Source of the DNA: a bacterium
Lineage (GTDB): Bacteria; Cyanobacteriota; Vampirovibrionia; Gastranaerophilales; Gastranaerophilaceae
DNA: 64,000 bases
NCBI GenBank assembly: GCA_017467605.1
Contig: JAFUSQ010000019.1
Location: 1 to 64,000 of the forward strand
Direction: 5' to 3'
The position numbers were made by a program, and so were the translations under genes. Positions 34,782 to 42,576 of the stretch are shown here, piece after piece. The notes beneath the pieces are model-generated. The model was not told the origin of the DNA and searched no databases. It saw only the letters and a list, made by a program, of their open reading frames with translations. Each line of letters starts with the position of its first letter. The first letter of the stretch is position 1.

Positions 34782-35441
34782 TCAAATATTATTTAAAGCC
34801 TCAAGCAACTCTATCGGATTATCAATAATAATTTTTGCTCCGTTAGCATTAAGAAATTCTCTGTTTTTAAACCCCCACGAAACACTTATACAAGGTATTT
34901 TAGAATTTTTAGCCGTTAAAATATCAACTTCCGAATCCCCTACATAGACTGCTTCAGAATTTTTTATATCATATTTATTAAGAATTTTTATAACCGCGTC
35001 AGGAGCAGGTTTTTTCCTAATGCCCAAAGTTTCATTTTCGCCGGCACAAAAATCAATCAAATTTTCAAAATATCTGTCACACAAGTCTTTCACCGCATTA
35101 TCAAATTTGTTTGATACAACGGCAATTTTATAACCTTTGCTCTTTAAATTTTTCAAAAGCTCTATAATTCCGGGGTAAGGAGAAGTCTTGTTATACATAT
35201 TTTCAGAATAATTTTGTTTAAAAATTTCAATGCACTTATTTATATCAGGATTATTTATACCATTCGGAATAGCTCTTTCTATAAGTTTGACGACACCATT
35301 ACCGACAAAGTTTTTGATTTCTTCTTTTGTCCTTTGAGGATAATTTAAAAATTTTAAAGAATAATTTGTACTATCCGTCAAATCATCAAGAGTATTCAAC
35401 AAAGTACCGTCAAGATCAAAAATTACAATTTTTTTATCCAT
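34782..35441 (-). CDS. phosphoglycolate phosphatase-like HAD hydrolase
   Basis: 219 residues. HAD motif I IFDLDGTLLNTLDDL (residues 7-21), motif II VVSNKFD with Lys, motif III/IV KKPAPDAVIKIL and VYVGDSEVDILTAKNSKIP. Cap domain in between fits the Gph/PGP subfamily that removes 2-phosphoglycolate, but other small phosphate esters are possible. TATAAT on the minus strand ends 8 nt before the ATG, so little or no leader. First gene of a pair with aroF. Confidence 0.85.
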   Translation of the reverse strand: MDKKIVIFDLDGTLLNTLDDLTDSTNYSLKFLNYPQRTKEEIKNFVGNGVVKLIERAIPNGINNPDINKCIEIFKQNYSENMYNKTSPYPGIIELLKNLKSKGYKIAVVSNKFDNAVKDLCDRYFENLIDFCAGENETLGIRKKPAPDAVIKILNKYDIKNSEAVYVGDSEVDILTAKNSKIPCISVSWGFKNREFLNANGAKIIIDNPIELLEALNNI

Positions 35442-35818
35442 ATAAATAATTATATTACAAAAATTTTTATCAGTTCTGCCTAATTTAAAATTTTGGCAAA
35501 ATTTTAAATTAGATATCCGTTTGTATATCCATTATATCAAGAGTTTCAAAAATAAATTTTGGATAATTTTTGTGATATTTTTTTCAAAATTTACAAAATA
35601 TTCTGAAATTTTGATTAATATTTTACATTTACCCCCCAAAATCCTCCATTTTAATGAATTTTTATTTTATTTTTTAATTATAATTTAGAAAAAGTTTAGA
35701 AATGTTAAGTACCCAAAACCTTTATAGAAGCGGATTTAACAAAAATATTTATTTTTGATATTTCATTAATTTTATAAAAGTAGTATGATAAATTTGTAAA
35801 TAAAAGGAGGTTAGGAAC
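35442..35818. other. 377-bp AT-rich intergenic region
   Basis: No gene. Holds the near-perfect palindrome at 35480-35512, a minus-strand GGGGGGTAAAT motif at 35627-35637, and the AAAGGAGG ribosome site of the next gene. Confidence 0.6.
35480..35512. repeat. 33-bp near-perfect palindrome
   Basis: CTAATTTAAAATTTT (35480-35494), GGC, AAAATTTTAAATTAG (35498-35512): two perfect 15-bp arms. Not a normal terminator, as the stem has almost no G or C. Confidence 0.85.
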
Positions 35819-36049
35819 ATGTTTACATCTAGCAAAAAAGAACAAAAAGAAATGCAAGCACAAATTATCGAATCAGCAGGTAAAATCTACAATTACCTAT
35901 CAGACAAAGGTGAAGTTACTATCAACAAATTAAGAAAAGATATGGATTTAGATGATAATTTCACATATATGGGTCTTGGCTGGTTATCAAGAGAAGATAA
36001 ATTGGCTTACACTCAAAAACCAAAATCTGTTACAGTTAAATTGGTTTAA
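35819..36049 (+). CDS. small winged-helix protein
   Basis: 76 residues with a very strong ribosome site (AAAGGAGG). One winged helix-turn-helix: IIESAGKIYNYLSDKGEVTINKLRKDMDLDDNFTYMGLGWLSREDKLAYTQ, resembling the short DUF2582-type winged-helix proteins. It may bind DNA or be a protein-interaction module. Followed by a strong terminator, so monocistronic and probably well expressed. Confidence 0.8.
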   Translation: MFTSSKKEQKEMQAQIIESAGKIYNYLSDKGEVTINKLRKDMDLDDNFTYMGLGWLSREDKLAYTQKPKSVTVKLV

Positions 36050-36069
36050 TTTGTTAACAACAAAATTCA

Positions 36070-36098
36070 AAGACCGAACCTTTAGGTTCGGTCTTTTT
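36070..36098 (+). terminator. strong terminator after the winged-helix gene
   Basis: AAGACCGAACC, TTTA loop, GGTTCGGTCTT, then T run. Confidence 0.92.
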
Positions 36099-36165
36099 TA
36101 ACGTTTTGTCACAAATTTACCATTAAAAATTTAGATGATATAATTAGTCCATAAGGGGATAAATT

Positions 36166-36558
36166 ATGAATAAAAATATTTTTAGTCCGCGCGGAACAAT
36201 TAATCAAAGTTTATTTTTAGTTTATTATATTTTATTAACATTTGTGTATATTGCAGGTGGACTATTTGCAATCATATTTGTATACAAACACAATTTGAGT
36301 TTTTTGTATTTCTTACTTCCTCTGCTATATTTAAAATTATTAATAGCTTTTAATTACAAAAAAAGAGTTATGGATATATCAAAAAATCTCCCTTTATCAA
36401 TAGTTTTTGGAATTATATTTGGTTTTGATTCAATTTTGCTGTCAGGTTGCCAATTAATCCCCAATAATCCAAATTCTATGATAATATTTTTTGCATTAAG
36501 CATTTTTATTTTATTTATACAACCTGCAATAGTTGCACTTATTCCATCATGTGAGTAA
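36166..36558 (+). CDS. small integral membrane protein, DUF805-like
   Basis: 130 residues, four hydrophobic segments (about 18-40, 44-62, 75-95, 103-125). The N-terminal FSPRGTINQSLFLVYYILL resembles the F-x-x-R-G-R-I-N-R-x-x-F motif of DUF805 proteins, with Gln in place of Arg. Function unknown. Start ATG behind AAGGGGA. Six bp before the next gene. Confidence 0.65.
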   Translation: MNKNIFSPRGTINQSLFLVYYILLTFVYIAGGLFAIIFVYKHNLSFLYFLLPLLYLKLLIAFNYKKRVMDISKNLPLSIVFGIIFGFDSILLSGCQLIPNNPNSMIIFFALSIFILFIQPAIVALIPSCE

Positions 36559-36563
36559 ATATT

Positions 36564-37247
36564 ATGACTCTGGAAAGTGAAATTTTTAAAAGAAAAAATA
36601 TAGATTTTGACAAAATCTTAAACTATGGATTTATAAAAATACCTGAGGGGTATATATATAAAAAAAATTTTATGAATAATGCGTTTTGTGCACATGTTAA
36701 AATTTCACCTGAAGGAAAAGTTTCGGGTAAAGTTTTTGATTTGGAAAATAACGAAGAATATTTACCAATAAAAATAAAATACCAAGAAGGAAGTTTTGTT
36801 GGCGGAATTAGAACAGAATACGAAAAAATTTTAAATGATATATCTCAAAAATGTTTTACGGAAAATCATTTTATCTATCAGCAAACAAACAGAATTGCAG
36901 AACTGATTGAAGAAAAATATAAAGATAAACCGCAATTTTTATGGGAAAAATTTCCCGGCTGCGCCGTATTTAAAAATCCTGACAATAATAAATGGTACGG
37001 AGCAATATTGAATGTCGATTTTAGCAGACTCGATACTGATAAATCAGGAGAAATCGAAGTTATTAATATCAAACTTCCGGAAGATAAAGTTCTTGAACTA
37101 CATAACATAAAAGGTTTTTATCCTGCATATCACATGAACAAAAAAAGTTGGATTTCTATTATATTAAATAACACCTTATCAGATAAAAAAATAATGTCAC
37201 TAATAGACGAAAGCCACAATTTTACTATTAAAAACAAAAAAAAATAA
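36564..37247 (+). CDS. MmcQ/YjbR-family protein
   Basis: 227 residues. The C-terminal half (about 118-220) has the YjbR fold signature: WEKFPGCAVFKNPDNNKWYGAILNV and GFYPAYHMNKKSWISIILNN. The N-terminal 110 residues (IPEGYIYKKNFMNNAFCAHV) are an extra domain seen in some family members. YjbR-like proteins are often called DNA-binding on structural grounds; the role is unknown. Possibly co-transcribed with the membrane protein upstream. Confidence 0.8.
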   Translation: MTLESEIFKRKNIDFDKILNYGFIKIPEGYIYKKNFMNNAFCAHVKISPEGKVSGKVFDLENNEEYLPIKIKYQEGSFVGGIRTEYEKILNDISQKCFTENHFIYQQTNRIAELIEEKYKDKPQFLWEKFPGCAVFKNPDNNKWYGAILNVDFSRLDTDKSGEIEVINIKLPEDKVLELHNIKGFYPAYHMNKKSWISIILNNTLSDKKIMSLIDESHNFTIKNKKK

Positions 37248-37248
37248 T

Positions 37249-37566
37249 CTATTTCAAAATATCTTTAACAATTTTATAAACTATCTGAACAGATTCATCA
37301 GAAGATGAATTTATCATACAATTAATTTCATCAATCAAATCATTTCTGGATTTTTTATGGTTATAGTTAAACAAATCCTGAACCTCTACTCCCAAAATTT
37401 TTGCCAATTTATCCAAATTAGCCATAGTTGTAAATGTTGTTCCCGTCTCAATATTACCGATTTGTTTTTGAAAAACTCCAAGTTTTTCGGCTAATTGTTC
37501 TTGGGTTAAATTATTTTGTTTCCTAAGTTCTTTTATACGTTTACCAAATAATTTTTGTGCGTCCAT
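37249..37566 (-). CDS. XRE-family regulator (cassette 3)
   Basis: 105 residues, same architecture as the protein at 27427. Helix-turn-helix at 20-42 (TQEQLAEKLGVFQKQIGNIETG) and C-terminal helix DESVQIVYKIVKDIL. Start ATG at 37566 behind GGAG. Divergent from the prepilin-like gene at 37718 across 151 bp. An AATATCT/AGATATT inverted repeat in the gap encloses the prepilin -35 box and is the likely binding site. Confidence 0.88.
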   Translation of the reverse strand: MDAQKLFGKRIKELRKQNNLTQEQLAEKLGVFQKQIGNIETGTTFTTMANLDKLAKILGVEVQDLFNYNHKKSRNDLIDEINCMINSSSDESVQIVYKIVKDILK

Positions 37567-37622
37567 TAAAAACTCCTTTTAATAATTCTATAAATTATCA
37601 AGAGTTTTAAGCACCCCTTATT

Positions 37623-37665
37623 AATATCTAAAAATATTGAAAAAGATATTTTGACATGCTATAAT
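37623..37665 (+). promoter_or_regulatory. promoter and likely operator of the cassette-3 prepilin gene
   Basis: TTGAAA (37637-37642), 17 nt, TATAAT (37660-37665). AATATCT (37623-37629) and AGATATT (37644-37650) form an inverted repeat around the -35 box, a position suited to repression. Confidence 0.7.
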
Positions 37666-37717
37666 AGAATTATAACTATGCATTTACTTATAAAAAGATA
37701 GTTTGAAAGGAGAAAAA

Positions 37718-38422
37718 ATGAGTAATGTATTAAATAAGGTACTTCACCATACGATTCAAAACAGTAACAGTCTACTAACAAAATATAGAGCCTTCACATT
37801 AGCCGAAGTACTGATAACTATTGGTATAATCGGTGTTGTTGCAGCACTAACAATCCCCAATTTAATAAATAACTATAAAAAGCAATCTACTGCTATACAA
37901 TTAAAATCAGAGTATAGCAAAATATTACAAGCCATCAAACTATCTATTACTGATAACGGAGATCCTTCAAGCTGGGATAAAGATAATAAAACTTTTTTAG
38001 CAAAATATATTGTACCTTATTTATCCGGAGCATCACCTTATAATAATCACTATAATATAATAATTTTGAGTTCAAAAGTAAGAAATAACAACGAGAAAAA
38101 TCTGTGGTATTATTGGCCTTGGAGTAAAAATGACTCTCATTTATATATTTTAAAGAGCGGCACAATCATAAACTACACAAACGGATATTTAACAATTGAC
38201 ATAAACGGACCCTCTAAACCAAACAAGCTAGGTATTGATTCATTTGTTTTTGTTATTGATGATAAATCTGTTTTATCCCCTCTTACATGTAGTGCAACAG
38301 GTACAATGAGTTGTGTCAGAGATAACACTTGGGAATATTATCGCGGAGGGTGTTGTGCTTCTCTAATAAAAAACAATAATTGGAAAATTCCTAAAGATTA
38401 CCCTTGGGGAAATGGACAATAA
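37718..38422 (+). CDS. prepilin-like exported protein (cassette 3)
   Basis: 234 residues from the ATG at 37718 behind AAAGGAG (a TTG at 37703 is rejected). Leader of 25 residues ending TKYRA before FTLAEVLITIGIIGVVAA. Mature part has IDINGPSKPNKLGIDSFVF, a cysteine-rich C-terminal part (LTCSATGTMSCVRD, GGCCASL) and the shared NNNWKIPKDYPWGNGQ end. Bidirectional terminator follows. Likely pilin or pseudopilin under control of the XRE protein at 37249. Confidence 0.88.
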   Translation: MSNVLNKVLHHTIQNSNSLLTKYRAFTLAEVLITIGIIGVVAALTIPNLINNYKKQSTAIQLKSEYSKILQAIKLSITDNGDPSSWDKDNKTFLAKYIVPYLSGASPYNNHYNIIILSSKVRNNNEKNLWYYWPWSKNDSHLYILKSGTIINYTNGYLTIDINGPSKPNKLGIDSFVFVIDDKSVLSPLTCSATGTMSCVRDNTWEYYRGGCCASLIKNNNWKIPKDYPWGNGQ

Positions 38423-38425
38423 AAA

Positions 38426-38450
38426 GCGAGCGATTAAAATCGCTCGCTTT
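38426..38450. terminator. bidirectional terminator between prepilin gene and adhE
   Basis: GCGAGCGAT, TAAA, ATCGCTCGC, flanked by A and T runs. Confidence 0.92.
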
Positions 38451-38467
38451 TCTACTTATTCAATCTA

Positions 38468-41164
38468 TTACTTAGATGATTTAGATGATTTCTTTGCAGT
38501 TGGATAGTAATCTCTTACAATACCTTCAAATGCATCTTGATAAATTGCCTTAATATCAGACATTAGAGGATATGCAGGGTTTGCACCTGTACATTGGTCA
38601 TCAAATGCCAATTCTACCATTTCATCTAATTTAGCATTGAAATCTTCTTCTGTTACACCAAAATCTTTGATTGAATTTGGCAAGTTAACAGATTTCATTA
38701 ATTTATCAATAGCTTTTATCAACAAATCAACTTTTTCATCATCATTCTTTCCGCCCAAGCCTAATTCGTCTGCAATTTGACCATATTTAGCTTTTGCGTT
38801 AGGGAATTTGTATTGAGGGAAAGTTGCTTGTTTTTTCGGACAATCAACAGCGTTGTATTTAATTACTTGTCTGATTAACAAAGCGTTTGCAACCCCGTGC
38901 GGAACATGGAACATTGCACCAAGCTTGTGAGCCATTGAGTGGCACAAACCTAAAAATGCGTTTGCAAATGCCATACCCGCAATTGTTGCTGCATAGTGCA
39001 TTTTTTCTCTTGCTATAGGGTTATTTGAACCTTCTGACCAAGATTTTTCTAAATACTTAAATACTAATTTTGTTGCTTCCAAAGCATTTGAATTAGTAAA
39101 GTTTGTAGCCATACAAGATACATATGCTTCAATTGAGTGAACCAAAGCATCAATACCTGATGCAGCTGTTAAACCTTTTGGCATACCGTCAACAAAATTC
39201 GGGTCAATAATTGCCATATTAGGAGTTAACGCGTAATCTGCAATTGCGTATTTAACATGTGTTTCATCATCTGTAATAATAGCAAACGGAGTAACTTCAG
39301 AACCCGTACCTGATGTTGTAGGAATTGCAACCATTGTAGCTTTTTTACCCAAATCAGGGATTCTGCAGATTCTCTTTCTGATATCCATAAATCTCATAGA
39401 AATATCAGAGAAATCTGTATCTGGTTGTTCATACATTAACCACATAATTTTTGCAGCGTCCATTGGAGAACCACCACCTAATGAAATTATTACATCAGGT
39501 TCATATGGTCTTATGATATCCATTGCTTGATTAATTGTAGACAATGTCGGATCCGGTTTAACATCAAAGAAGATTTGGTAATCAATTCCGATTTCATCTA
39601 ATATATTTGTAATATTATATACAGCACCGGAATTAAACAAGAATCTGTCTGTTACGATAAATGCACGTTTTTTACCTTGCAATTCACGCAATGCCAAATC
39701 AATAGCCCCGCGTTTAAAGTAAATCTTTTGAGGAACTTTAAACCATAACATGTTTTCTCTCCTTTCCGCAACTGTTTTATAGTTTAGTAAGTTTTCTACC
39801 CCGATATTACCAGAGATAGCGTTTTTACCCCATGAACCGCAACCCAAAGACAATGACGGTTCTAATTTGAAGTTGTATAAATCACCAATACCACCTTGTG
39901 ATGATGGAGAGTTAATTAACACTCTGCAAGAAGGCATCAATTCTGCATAATGATCAATTCTTTCAGAAGTTCTAGGGTCTGTATATAAAACAGAAGTGTG
40001 ACCTGCACCGCCTTTTGAAACAAGTTCGTAAGCCAATTCTGCAGCTTGTTCATAATTCTTAGCTTTGTACATTGTCAAGATTGGTGATAATTTTTCTCTT
40101 GAGAACGGATCTTCCCAATCAACTTTTGGTCTTTCAACTAATAAGACTTTTGAAGTTTCAGGAATATCAAATCCGGAAAGTTCAGCAATTTTATGAGCCG
40201 GTTGACCAACAATTGCAGGGTGTGCAGTTCCTCTTTTTGGATCGATAAACGGTAGATCTATCATTTTCTTTTGTTCTGCACTGCTTACTAAATATGCACC
40301 TCTATAAATAAATTCTTTTTTAACTTCTTCATAAATATCTTCAACTACGATAACTGATTGTTCAGAAGCACAAATCATACCGTTATCGAAAGTTTTTGAC
40401 ATCAATACTGAAGATACTGCCATTTTAATATCAGCAGTTTCATCAATAACAGCCGCAGTATTTCCCGGACCTACACCTAATGCAGGGTTTCCTGATGAAT
40501 ATGCAGCCTTAACCATTCCCGGACCGCCGGTTGCTAAAATGCAAGCAATATCTTTATGCTGCATCAATTGTCCTGACAATTCAACAGACGGAACATCAAT
40601 CCAACCGATAATATCTTCCGGAGCTCCGGCCTTTACTGCAGCTTCAAGAACCAATTTTGCTGCTGCAATTGTTGATTTGGTAGCTCTAGGGTGTGGTGAG
40701 AAAATAATAGCATTTCTTGTTTTTAATGAAATTAATGATTTAAAAATTGCAGTTGAAGTCGGATTAGTTGTAGGAATAATACCTGCAATAATTCCCAAAG
40801 GTTCAGCAACAATTTTTGTACCATTAGCTTTATCTTCTTTTATAATTCCGCAAGTTTTTGCATTTTTATGTTTGTTATAAATGTATTCGGAAGCAAAGTG
40901 GTTTTTAATAATTTTATCTTCCAAAACACCCATACCTGTTTCTTCTACAGCCATTTTAGCCAGAGGAATACGAGCTTTGTCTGCGGCAGTTGCAGCTGCC
41001 TTAAATATTTTATCAACTTGTTCTTGACTAAATGTAGAATAAACTTTTTGAGCCTTCTTAACTCTTTCAATAAGTAATTCTAATTGTTCTGCGTTGTCAA
41101 CAAGAGTAGACTTATTTAAAGTCTGTTCAAGTTTTTCAACGGTTTTTCTGTTTTTTGTTGTCAT
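38468..41164 (-). CDS. adhE: bifunctional aldehyde-alcohol dehydrogenase AdhE
   Basis: 898 residues. Reduces acetyl-CoA to acetaldehyde and then ethanol, regenerating two NAD+ in fermentation. N-terminal aldehyde dehydrogenase (about 1-440) with the catalytic cysteine in DNGMICASEQSVIV; C-terminal iron-dependent alcohol dehydrogenase (about 455-880) with GGGSPMDAAK, TTSGTGSEVTPFA and iron ligands in DALVHSIEAYV, GLCHSMAHKLG and VPHGVANA. Full length, so the spirosome-forming type. Start ATG behind AAGGAG. The promoter has a TATAAT box, no good -35, and a CRP/Rex-like palindrome at 41214. Confidence 0.97.
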   Translation of the reverse strand: MTTKNRKTVEKLEQTLNKSTLVDNAEQLELLIERVKKAQKVYSTFSQEQVDKIFKAAATAADKARIPLAKMAVEETGMGVLEDKIIKNHFASEYIYNKHKNAKTCGIIKEDKANGTKIVAEPLGIIAGIIPTTNPTSTAIFKSLISLKTRNAIIFSPHPRATKSTIAAAKLVLEAAVKAGAPEDIIGWIDVPSVELSGQLMQHKDIACILATGGPGMVKAAYSSGNPALGVGPGNTAAVIDETADIKMAVSSVLMSKTFDNGMICASEQSVIVVEDIYEEVKKEFIYRGAYLVSSAEQKKMIDLPFIDPKRGTAHPAIVGQPAHKIAELSGFDIPETSKVLLVERPKVDWEDPFSREKLSPILTMYKAKNYEQAAELAYELVSKGGAGHTSVLYTDPRTSERIDHYAELMPSCRVLINSPSSQGGIGDLYNFKLEPSLSLGCGSWGKNAISGNIGVENLLNYKTVAERRENMLWFKVPQKIYFKRGAIDLALRELQGKKRAFIVTDRFLFNSGAVYNITNILDEIGIDYQIFFDVKPDPTLSTINQAMDIIRPYEPDVIISLGGGSPMDAAKIMWLMYEQPDTDFSDISMRFMDIRKRICRIPDLGKKATMVAIPTTSGTGSEVTPFAIITDDETHVKYAIADYALTPNMAIIDPNFVDGMPKGLTAASGIDALVHSIEAYVSCMATNFTNSNALEATKLVFKYLEKSWSEGSNNPIAREKMHYAATIAGMAFANAFLGLCHSMAHKLGAMFHVPHGVANALLIRQVIKYNAVDCPKKQATFPQYKFPNAKAKYGQIADELGLGGKNDDEKVDLLIKAIDKLMKSVNLPNSIKDFGVTEEDFNAKLDEMVELAFDDQCTGANPAYPLMSDIKAIYQDAFEGIVRDYYPTAKKSSKSSK

Positions 41165-41187
41165 GTTTTTCTCCTTTTTAATATAAC

Positions 41188-41231
41188 ATTATAACAGTAA
41201 ATTTTTATTTAAATCGTGATTTTTTTCACAA
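41188..41231 (-). promoter_or_regulatory. adhE promoter with CRP/FNR- or Rex-like palindrome
   Basis: TATAAT on the minus strand at 41193-41188 (start point about 41181). TTGTGAAAAAAATCACGA (41231-41214) fits TGTGA-N6-TCACA in nine of ten positions and the Rex box TTGTGAA-N4-TTCACAA in 12 of 14. Its centre, 41222.5, is at about -41.5. No TTGACA-like -35 box is seen, as in activator-dependent promoters. Confidence 0.55.
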
Positions 41232-41451
41232 TTACATTCTAACTCAAATAATACATAAAAGCAAGTGTAAATTTTACAATCTTTATATTTTCTTTATAGA
41301 AATAAGACAACAGTGTATGAAGGCAATTATCGCGAATGGAAAGTTGAAAGTGGAAAATTAATTCTGCCCCGATTGGAGAAATGACACGAAGTGCCGAAAG
41401 GCAATTATCCCGTAGGGAAAATAATAGTTTCTTCGCTTCGCTCAGAATGAC

Positions 41452-41500
41452 GGTGTACGTCATTGCGAGGAGGACGTAAGTCTAACGAAGCAATCCAAAT
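41452..41500. repeat. interspersed repeat (TCATTGCGAGGAGG type)
   Basis: GTCATTGCGAGGAGGACGTAAG; a matching edge CTCCTCGCAATGACG stands at bases 1-15 of the window in the opposite orientation. Confidence 0.65.
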
Positions 41501-41544
41501 AAGTTTATAGGTCGTCAAGACGTTAGGAGGTTAAGTTAAATATG

Positions 41545-41586
41545 GCCCTTCGTGCGAATTTATCTTAGTCAATTTGCCCGAAGGGC
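41545..41586. repeat. inverted repeat GCCCTTCG/CGAAGGGC
   Basis: GCCCTTCG (41545-41552) and CGAAGGGC (41579-41586) with AATT pairs inside; outer sequence (ACGTTAGGAGGTTAAG against CTTAACGTTCTA) extends the pairing, so the whole element spans roughly 41520-41625. Confidence 0.7.
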
Positions 41587-41817
41587 TGATAAGAACTTAA
41601 AGACTTATCATCTTAACGTTCTAATGATTTGCAGCAGGGGGCATTTCAATGCACCACAATCCCCCTCTTATTTTCCTAAGTTCACTACCCACATGTACAA
41701 TTAATTTTTCAAACAAAAAATGCTAGAATAGCTCAATAAGTGCATTTTTTACACTTTATCCTATAGTCCTTTATTCTAAACGCTTTTAGCTAACTTCACA
41801 AAAGTTCATAATAGGGG

Positions 41818-41846
41818 TTGACAAAAAATTTGTTATGGTTTATAGT
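41818..41846 (+). promoter_or_regulatory. strong promoter of the small gene at 41900
   Basis: TTGACA (41818-41823), 17 nt, TATAGT (41841-41846). In the leader AAGTGTT (41861-41867) pairs with AACACTT (41873-41879), a hairpin or operator just before AAAGGAGG. Confidence 0.8.
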
Positions 41847-41899
41847 GAAAATGTTAGATGAAGTGTTAAATGAACACTTAATAACAAAGGAGGTTAATT

Positions 41900-42193
41900 A
41901 TGTTAACAATAAATCCGGTAAGTTTAAATACTAATTCAAAAAAATATATATCTTTTGGTAACAACCAAAATAATAACTCAAGAATTGGCGTTATGTCATT
42001 GGATAGAAATCCAAATACAAAAATCAACTTTGAAAAAGATTTACATGAAGCAAAAAAAGCTGATTTAGTTCAGACAAACCCAATCAAAGCTATAGGTTAC
42101 AATTTTGTAAAGGCTTATAATATATTAGTTACCCCGAAAAGAAAAGAAAATCAGACCGAATCAAAATATATTCACTTACCTTACATGGCATAG
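41900..42193 (+). CDS. small unknown protein, probably highly expressed
   Basis: 97 residues, hydrophilic, no signal peptide; Asn/Ser-rich N-terminus (SLNTNSKKYISFGNNQNNNS), not recognised. A near-consensus promoter, a 5' hairpin and an AAAGGAGG ribosome site suggest strong expression. Followed by its own terminator at 42237. Stands between adhE and the TolC-fusion gene. Confidence 0.65.
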   Translation: MLTINPVSLNTNSKKYISFGNNQNNNSRIGVMSLDRNPNTKINFEKDLHEAKKADLVQTNPIKAIGYNFVKAYNILVTPKRKENQTESKYIHLPYMA

Positions 42194-42236
42194 TGAAAAA
42201 GATTGAAAGACTTAACTCTTTTCATTTACCCCCTAC

Positions 42237-42280
42237 AAAAACCAATGCAGTTACCCCAATTGCAATGGTTTTTTATTTTG
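42237..42280 (+). terminator. terminator of the small gene at 41900
   Basis: AAAACCAATGCA pairs with TGCAATGGTTTT (one mismatch), then TTTTATTTT. Confidence 0.85.
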
Positions 42281-42359
42281 AGGGAAATCTATAACAATCA
42301 TTTAAAATCAGTTAATTTGCAAAAATCGACATTTAATGCATCTGCAATAGCAGAAAAAA

Positions 42360-42491
42360 GGAACTGAATATACAACTCCGGACATATATTGCAGCAAAAA
42401 TTCAACTAATATACTAAATGGTATGGCATGCACATACAAAGCGAAAAATAACGGAGATTATTTCAAATGGCTTGTAAGAAATATTAAGTAG
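42360..42491 (+). pseudogene. 3' remnant of a prepilin-like gene
   Basis: An open stretch of 43 codons ending in TAG, without a start, reads GTEYTTPDIYCSKNSTNIL then NGMACTYKAKNNGDYFKWLV. The spaced cysteines and N-G-x-x-C-T pattern resemble the C-terminal ends of prepilin-like proteins in this window and in related bacteria. A stop just upstream and no pilin N-terminus show that the rest is lost. It lies before the TolC-fusion gene. Confidence 0.5.
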
Positions 42492-42576
42492 TATTAATAT
42501 TATTTTGACAATAAGAATTTTTATTGTTATAGTAATCCTGTTTTTGTGTTTATTAATTAGGGAGTTAAGTAGAAGT

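Larger units (their letters stand above)
41232..41817. other. 586 bp of repeats and intergenic DNA, no gene seen
   Basis: Contains fragments of interspersed repeats (GCAATTATCGCG-type near 41323 and 41402; CATTGCGAGGAGGACG at 41462), a long inverted repeat at 41545-41586, and poly-T tracts. The minus-strand frame at 41239-41463 is translated repeat and is not called. Confidence 0.6.

Noticed and set aside
41239-41463. 74-residue minus-strand frame
   Set aside because: Composed of interspersed-repeat sequence, with no ribosome site.
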